From the NCBI GenBank assembly GCA_963663285.2, contig CAXXNI010000002.1:1488001-1552000 (forward strand): a stretch of 64,000 nt of DNA, read 5' to 3'. This stretch comes from CAXXOK01 sp963663285 (lineage in GTDB: Bacteria > Bacillota > Clostridia > Christensenellales > Aristaeellaceae). The translations under genes and the position numbers were made by a program. The notes below the pieces were generated by a model. It was not told where the DNA came from, did no database searches, and saw only the letters and a list, made by a program, of their open reading frames with translations. Position 1 is the stretch's first letter, and every line of letters starts with the position of its first letter. Below are positions 59,418 through 64,000 of this stretch, in pieces.

Positions 59418-60070
59418 AAATTCAACCCCACATATTTAATCAGCCAGTATTTGACCCACGCCAGCGCTTCGCGGCCGTGGTTCTTCAGCCAAAAGTTAGC
59501 CTCCGGCCTGCACAGGCTTCCCGCACCCTGCGGAGCGAGCCCCGCATCGGCGGCAATCGCCATAGCGCGCGGTAAATGATAGTCGCTGGTGACCACCAGC
59601 GGCTGACTTAACCCCAGCGAATCCAGCACGACTTTGGCATTTTCCATGTTCTGTTGCGTATTCATACTGTATGGGTCGGTATAGATGCTCTCCTGCGGCA
59701 CACCCTGTGCAACCAGCAGATCGCGCATTACGTAAGCTTCCGGCCGGGGTTCGTCCCCGCCCTGCGCGCCGCATACCACAACCACACAAGGCGATGCCTC
59801 GTACATTTCCAGCGCTTTATCCAGCCGCCATTGCAGCTGTACCGATGCTTCCCCGTCCGGCTTTACCTGCGCGCCCAGCACAATAATCGCGTCATAGTCC
59901 GCTGGCGCCGGTACGGTTACCTCACGGTAGTAAACATATCCGATCAGCGCGGCGTAGCACAGCGTACCCAGCAGCGCCAGTATCCCAATCACGCGCAGCA
60001 GCCGCAGCCAGAGCGGCCGTTTCTTTTTTCGGTTTTGCGTTTCCTGCGCTTCTGTTGCATATTGTTTCAT
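59414..60070 (-). CDS. YdcF/DUF218 family membrane protein
   Basis: 218 residues. A short basic N-terminus and one membrane helix (~25-48) anchor a DUF218 domain outside or at the membrane (ADYDAIIVLGAQVKPDGEASVQLQWRLDKALEMY ~57-90; VVCGAQGGDEPRPEAYVMRDLL ~98; SDYHLPRAMAIA ~160). Proteins of this family (SanA, YdcF) are linked to the cell envelope; the reaction is not known. It overlaps radC and rsmG by 4 bases on each side. Confidence 0.83.
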   Translation of the reverse strand: MKQYATEAQETQNRKKKRPLWLRLLRVIGILALLGTLCYAALIGYVYYREVTVPAPADYDAIIVLGAQVKPDGEASVQLQWRLDKALEMYEASPCVVVVCGAQGGDEPRPEAYVMRDLLVAQGVPQESIYTDPYSMNTQQNMENAKVVLDSLGLSQPLVVTSDYHLPRAMAIAADAGLAPQGAGSLCRPEANFWLKNHGREALAWVKYWLIKYVGLNL

Positions 60071-60846
60071 ACTTCCTCCCGCAGCTTTTGATGGTCGATC
60101 TTCCAGTTATGCTGTGGCTGTATATCTCCATCGGAACATTCCACATGTACCGTAACGCCTGCAGGCGTAATCTGCTGCCGGATCAAACCATTGCGTACCA
60201 TACTGAACGCGTCCCGCTCCGCAACGATGATATGGTCTACCAGCGTTACCTCAATTTCACCAAGCAGCCGGGAAAGGGTTGCCGTCGCTTCTAAATCCGC
60301 CTGCGAAGGAGCGATGGTGCCTCCGGGATGGTTGTGACACAGCAAAACGCCATGCGCATTGCGGGTCAGCACCGCATCCATCACAATGCGCGGATAGGCA
60401 GGCACGTCGCTGAGCGATCCCTTGGCGATCAGTACGGCACCCAGCGTTTCCATTTGCCCGTTCATGCAGATAGCATAAAAAAGCTCCCGTTTTTCTCCCG
60501 ACAGGAGGCTAACGCAATAATCCACCGCACGCTGGCGGCTGGAGAGCTTTTCCCGTTTAGCGCCATGGCTGCGCTCCGCGCGGCGGGCGACCCCGGAAAA
60601 TAGTGTAATTAATGCTGCGGCGTATTCGCCGATTCCATCCACCTGCATCAGCTGCTCCGGCGAGGCGTTCAGCACATTGTACAGCGTACCAAAACGCTCC
60701 AGCAGCGTGTGAGCCAGCGGATTTACGTTCTTTTGGGGAATGGCGTAAAAAAGCAGCAGTTCCAGCACTTCATGCTCGGCAAAGCCGTCCAGTCCCTGCT
60801 GTAGATAACGCTGCCGCATCCGCAGGCGGTGTCCTCCGTGCTGCAT
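60067..60846 (-). CDS. radC: RadC family protein (JAB/MPN domain)
   Basis: 259 residues. The N-terminal helix-hairpin-helix region (~20-85) precedes a JAB/MPN+ domain with metal motif HNHPGGTIAPSQAD (~175-188) and an upstream Glu. Despite its name a repair role is doubtful; a metal-dependent hydrolase or nuclease acting on DNA is suggested. The last ~35 residues after RQQITPAG are an extra tail. ATG 60846 follows GGAGGAGG; an extended frame to 60900 lacks a ribosome site. First gene of radC-ydcF-rsmG. Confidence 0.9.
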   Translation of the reverse strand: MQHGGHRLRMRQRYLQQGLDGFAEHEVLELLLFYAIPQKNVNPLAHTLLERFGTLYNVLNASPEQLMQVDGIGEYAAALITLFSGVARRAERSHGAKREKLSSRQRAVDYCVSLLSGEKRELFYAICMNGQMETLGAVLIAKGSLSDVPAYPRIVMDAVLTRNAHGVLLCHNHPGGTIAPSQADLEATATLSRLLGEIEVTLVDHIIVAERDAFSMVRNGLIRQQITPAGVTVHVECSDGDIQPQHNWKIDHQKLREEV

Positions 60847-61000
60847 TTCGCGCCTCCTCCCGGGCGGTTCATCCGCCGCCCGTATTATAGCATGTTCCAT
60901 CCGCCTTGCAAAGCGGCGCGCGTAGGCGTAAACGCGCGCAACAGCAGGAATTCCCTTATCAAATTTACCTTGCGGGGTTTATCTATACGTTCAATTGTAG

Positions 61001-61006
61001 TATAAT
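61001..61006 (+). promoter_or_regulatory. -10 element of the cdaA-cdaR operon
   Basis: Consensus TATAAT 38 bases before the cdaA start; the -35 (TTTATC, 60978-60983) is poor. Confidence 0.5.
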
Positions 61007-61043
61007 CATTGATGGGAACGATCGTTTTGGCGGAAAGTGGGGC

Positions 61044-61916
61044 ATGGGACGTATGCAGACGCTCTGGTTGCAAATACAGAACGTTCTTTGGAACGTTTTT
61101 AATCGCCCCAGTATCACCGATATTGTCGATATTTTGATCGTTGCTTTTTTGTTATACGAATTACTGATGCTCACACGGGAAACCCGCGCCAGCGCAGTTC
61201 TCAAGGGGCTGGTTATGCTGGTGCTTGCCAGTTGGGTCAGCGATTTGCTGGGGCTGACCGCGCTGAACTGGATTTTGCTGAACGTGGTCAATAACGGCGC
61301 CGTTGTACTGGTTATCCTGTTTCAACCGGAGCTTCGCAAAGCGCTGGAGCAAATCGGCCGCGGCGCTATACGGGATTCTTCCCATCTAAGCGATCCTGCA
61401 GAAAACGAGCATATCGTGCGGGAGATCAGCAATTGCCTGTTGTCCTTAAGCCGCAGGCGCGTCGGCGCGCTGATCGTGTTTGAACAGCGCATCGGCCTGA
61501 AAGATGTTATCGAGACCGGCACCAGCCTGAACAGCCGCATCAGCAGCGCGCTGCTGGAGAATATTTTCGAGCCCAACACGCCGCTGCACGACGGCGCTGT
61601 TGTGATACGCGGCAATAAAATCATGGCGGCAGGCTGCTTTTTAACGCTCAGCGAAGGGAAAAGCATCAGCCGGGAACTGGGCACACGCCACCGCGCAGCC
61701 TTGGGCATTACCGAAACGACCGATGCAATCACGCTGATTGTCAGCGAAGAAACTGGCATCATCTCTATGGCGCGGGAAGGCCGCCTGACGCGGCATTTGG
61801 ACCGCAGCGCGCTGGAGCAGGTGTTGCTTTCCATGTATCACCAAAGGGAAGATAGTCTTTGGACCGCCCTTTTGCAAAAAACGAAGCCTAAGCGGCATAA
61901 AGGAGGGGCGGCATGA
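61044..61916 (+). CDS. cdaA: Diadenylate cyclase CdaA
   Basis: 290 residues. It makes the second messenger c-di-AMP from two ATP, controlling potassium and wall balance. Three N-terminal membrane helices (about 20-95) precede the DAC domain with its active-site motifs NTPLHDGAVVI (DGA, ~177) and GTRHRAALGITE (RHR, ~212). ATG 61044 follows GGAAAG; ATG 61053 is possible. It is coupled to cdaR by an ATGA overlap, as in the conserved cdaA-cdaR-glmM cluster; glmM may follow beyond the window. Confidence 0.95.
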   Translation: MGRMQTLWLQIQNVLWNVFNRPSITDIVDILIVAFLLYELLMLTRETRASAVLKGLVMLVLASWVSDLLGLTALNWILLNVVNNGAVVLVILFQPELRKALEQIGRGAIRDSSHLSDPAENEHIVREISNCLLSLSRRRVGALIVFEQRIGLKDVIETGTSLNSRISSALLENIFEPNTPLHDGAVVIRGNKIMAAGCFLTLSEGKSISRELGTRHRAALGITETTDAITLIVSEETGIISMAREGRLTRHLDRSALEQVLLSMYHQREDSLWTALLQKTKPKRHKGGAA

Positions 61917-63274
61917 ACACGGAAACCGGACATAGCGAGCATAAGCCCGCCCCCACGGAAAAATCCGCTATCAGCAATGCGCTGCATCAGTTACCCCGCC
62001 GTTTTTGGGCTATGCTGTCGCACAACCTGCTATGGAAACTGCTGGCTGTTGTATTAGCCGTATCGCTCTGGGCCGGATTGATCACCCAGGACCCGACGCT
62101 GACGCGTGAACGCGTATTCAATGATGTTCCCGTTACCGTTACCGGCAGCGATACCTTGCGCCGCAACGGTTTTATCGTCGTCAGCGGCATCGAGGACGAT
62201 TCCACGCTGGTACGGCTGAAGGTGGATGTACCCCAGCGTGAGTACAACAGCGTGACTACCTCCAACTATAATCCCCGGATCGACCTTTCCAAAATTACGG
62301 AAATCGGCGAGCAAACGCTGAAGATTTCCACCACATCCACAACCACCTACGGCACCGTCGCCGAAGTATCCCCGGACAGTATCACCGTGATTGTGGATAA
62401 TTACATTACCAGTTACCGGCTCCCGGTCACCATACACCAAACCGGTGATTATCCGGCCGGGTATTACGGCTCCACCCCAACGCTGGACCCTTCGGTGGTT
62501 TCCGTAAGCGGCCCGGAAAGCATCGTTTCTCAAATCGCGCGGATCGGTATTAATTTTGACGTTTCCCATCTGCCTTCCCAGTCCGGTTTGGTGCGCACCG
62601 CACTGCCGCTGACATACGAAGATGAAAATGGCAATTTGCTGGACAGTTCGCTGGTGGAAGCCAGCAGTTCCGGCGTATTGTTGCAATCCATCGTAGTTGA
62701 ACAGCAGTTATACCCCACCAAGACGCTGGATTTGAACACACTGGCGCTCACCACCGGCACACCTGCTACCGGGTATGAAGTAAAGTCTGTCACTCTTACA
62801 CCCAGCAGCGTTGTCGCGGCTGGCGATGAAACTACGCTGGATGCGCTGGATGCACTCTTTATTGAACAGGCGGTAGACGTAAGTGGTGCAGACGCATCCT
62901 ACAGTACCGAGGTAAAAATACGCAAGCCCACCGAGATCACCTATTTAAGCGCTTCCAGCGTAATGGTTTCGGTGGAAATCGGCCCCATCATTACTACCAA
63001 GGAGTTTACCGGAATTTCGCTGTCTGTTTCCGGCGCGGATGACGGGCTGAGCGCCTCCAGCGAAACCCGGAAAGTGGATGTATCGGTTACCGGCCCGCAA
63101 TTAACGCTTAACACACTTCGTTCTTCCGCTCTTTCCGCCTATGTATCAACTGCCGGGCTTACGGAAGGCACCTACGCATTGCCGGTTCAGTTGGCGGTAA
63201 ACGGTGTGGATAACGAAGACATCAACTGCTCCATCACCCCGCAAAACGTGTCGGTCACCCTTGCGGCGCAATAG
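61913..63274 (+). CDS. cdaR: CdaA regulator CdaR (YbbR repeats)
   Basis: 453 residues. One membrane helix (~42-62, LLWKLLAVVLAVSLWAGLIT) and an extracellular part of about four YbbR repeats of ~80-90 residues (each beginning like V-F-x-D-V-P-V-T-V or P-V-T-I). It binds and tunes the diadenylate cyclase encoded just upstream (ATGA overlap). Length is in the normal range for clostridial CdaR. Ribosome site GGAGGGG inside the cdaA end. Confidence 0.92.
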   Translation: MNTETGHSEHKPAPTEKSAISNALHQLPRRFWAMLSHNLLWKLLAVVLAVSLWAGLITQDPTLTRERVFNDVPVTVTGSDTLRRNGFIVVSGIEDDSTLVRLKVDVPQREYNSVTTSNYNPRIDLSKITEIGEQTLKISTTSTTTYGTVAEVSPDSITVIVDNYITSYRLPVTIHQTGDYPAGYYGSTPTLDPSVVSVSGPESIVSQIARIGINFDVSHLPSQSGLVRTALPLTYEDENGNLLDSSLVEASSSGVLLQSIVVEQQLYPTKTLDLNTLALTTGTPATGYEVKSVTLTPSSVVAAGDETTLDALDALFIEQAVDVSGADASYSTEVKIRKPTEITYLSASSVMVSVEIGPIITTKEFTGISLSVSGADDGLSASSETRKVDVSVTGPQLTLNTLRSSALSAYVSTAGLTEGTYALPVQLAVNGVDNEDINCSITPQNVSVTLAAQ

Positions 63275-63311
63275 CATTTTAACTTCCAAAGAACATATAG
63301 CCCCACATTGA

Positions 63312-63342
63312 ATGCGGATGGGTCATCGCCCCTGCCGCATTA
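63312..63342 (+). other. Hairpin between cdaR and the next gene
   Basis: AATGCGG pairs with CCGCATT around a 17-base inner part that can form a smaller GGG/CCC stem. No T run; possibly an mRNA processing or stability element. Confidence 0.3.
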
Positions 63343-63366
63343 CCTCTATTGGAGAGGAGCCAACGA

Positions 63367-64000
63367 ATGAACGGATTTACCAACGCAATATTAACGCTGT
63401 TACTGGGATGGCTTCGCTCTATTTTTAATGCCGTCTGGTCGTTGATGAATAACGATCAAACCAGTATACTGCTGCAATTTTTCCGCAACAATTGGAAAAC
63501 CATCGCACTAGTGCTGTGCGTCGGCGGATTTGTAATTGATCGCGTGATCTATTTCATCCGCTGGCGCCCTTACTATGTGTGGCGTTCGCGGCGGCACCGC
63601 CGGCACGATTCAAGGCATGAAGATACCTATGATGAGCCGTATGATGATTACGACGACCGGGAGAATCGTGCGCACGCCGATGATTATGCATCCTACCAGC
63701 GCCCACCCGCTGCAGAGCCTCAATCCATAGAACCCAACGTCACATATCCCCAGCCCGAATACGTGCCTCAGCCAGAAACGCCTTATCAACCGGAGGCACC
63801 GTATCAGCCGGAAACAGCCTATCCGGCGGAAACTCCGGGTGACTTTGCGCCCCCGCTGCAATACCCGTATACGCCGCCTGTTCCAGAAGATACAGTTGTT
63901 GCTTATCCGCAGGAGGATTATGCCTATCAGCCGGAACAGACCGTATTGTACCATCCGGTTATGCAGCAAAACTCCCCCGGTTTTGCGCCAACCTACCGCT
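63367..64000 (+). CDS. Proline/glutamate-rich membrane protein, cut by the window end
   Basis: The frame is open from ATG 63367 (after GGAGAGGAG) to the window edge, at least 211 residues. One or two hydrophobic segments (~4-22 and ~47-63) are followed by a basic stretch (WRSRRHRRHDSRH) and an acidic Asp/Tyr-rich stretch. Then comes a long Pro/Gln/Glu/Tyr-rich region with repeats of the PYQPE type (about residues 120-200). It looks like a membrane-anchored disordered tail. It follows cdaR by 92 bases, where glmM is often found. Function unknown. Confidence 0.65.
   Translation, partial: MNGFTNAILTLLLGWLRSIFNAVWSLMNNDQTSILLQFFRNNWKTIALVLCVGGFVIDRVIYFIRWRPYYVWRSRRHRRHDSRHEDTYDEPYDDYDDRENRAHADDYASYQRPPAAEPQSIEPNVTYPQPEYVPQPETPYQPEAPYQPETAYPAETPGDFAPPLQYPYTPPVPEDTVVAYPQEDYAYQPEQTVLYHPVMQQNSPGFAPTYR

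Noticed and set aside
1..64000. CRISPR arrays, tRNA/rRNA genes, insertion sequences and prophage genes
   Set aside because: No regularly spaced repeats, cloverleaf sequences, transposase or phage-type proteins were seen on either strand.

Overview
The window looks like a chromosomal segment of a Gram-positive, probably anaerobic member of the Bacillota, most likely class Clostridia, of moderate G+C content. The signs are sigma-A type promoters, strong AGGAGG ribosome sites, PlsY, CdaA/CdaR, EF-P, CoaX, ECF-type vitamin transporters, a CD1247-type protein, DUF1836 and DUF5685 proteins, and YesM/YesN-type two-component regulators. The genus cannot be named from the sequence. I saw no tRNA, rRNA, CRISPR array, transposase, phage gene or replication origin.

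Layout. 1-2.4 kb: end of an rRNA uracil-C5-methyltransferase, then an SGNH hydrolase and a DUF1836 regulator transcribed divergently from promoters that share a dyad motif. 2.4-11.9 kb: a galactose/glucose-type sugar ABC importer (binding protein, ATPase, permease; minus strand) diverging from a YesN/YesM two-component system followed by two further binding proteins (plus strand). 12-15 kb: a WbpA-WbpB-WbpD-like nucleotide-sugar operon. 15.1-21.9 kb: a uronate/pectin breakdown cluster (LacI regulator, UxaB, KduI, KDPG aldolase with an extra C-terminal domain, KdgK with a probable frameshift, KduD/Gno-type dehydrogenase). 22-22.9 kb: a TPP riboswitch controlling ThiT. 22.9-26.1 kb: a radical SAM/SPASM enzyme, a paralogue without the iron-sulfur cysteines, and a TetR regulator. 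26.1-30.9 kb: a minus-strand surface-glycan operon (sugar-phosphate transferase, split transketolase, LicD, flippase). 31-39 kb: citrate synthase, UvrB, and an Hsp70/J-protein operon. 39-43.2 kb: a DNA glycosylase, a methyltransferase, and a Zn/Cd resistance operon (ArsR, HMA protein, P1B ATPase). 43.2-47.3 kb: YigZ, then ruvC-ruvA-ruvB-queA, with several homopolymer frameshifts in ruvA and ruvB. 47.6-50.7 kb: LacZ. 51.2-60.9 kb: housekeeping genes, all on the minus strand (PlsY, Hom, CoaX, ECF S component, CD1247-like, EF-P, PepP, LUD protein, RsmG, YdcF, RadC). 61-64 kb: CdaA, CdaR and a truncated proline-rich membrane protein.

How the parts fit. Much of the window serves plant or host glycan use: LacZ and the sugar importer for galactosides, and the uronate cluster for pectin or glycosaminoglycan products, feeding pyruvate and glyceraldehyde-3-phosphate into glycolysis. 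Two loci concern surface polysaccharides. DNA repair genes (uvrB, ruvCAB) carry LexA-like boxes at their promoters. The least explained loci are the active/degenerate radical SAM pair with its TetR regulator, and the two-component system with two binding proteins.
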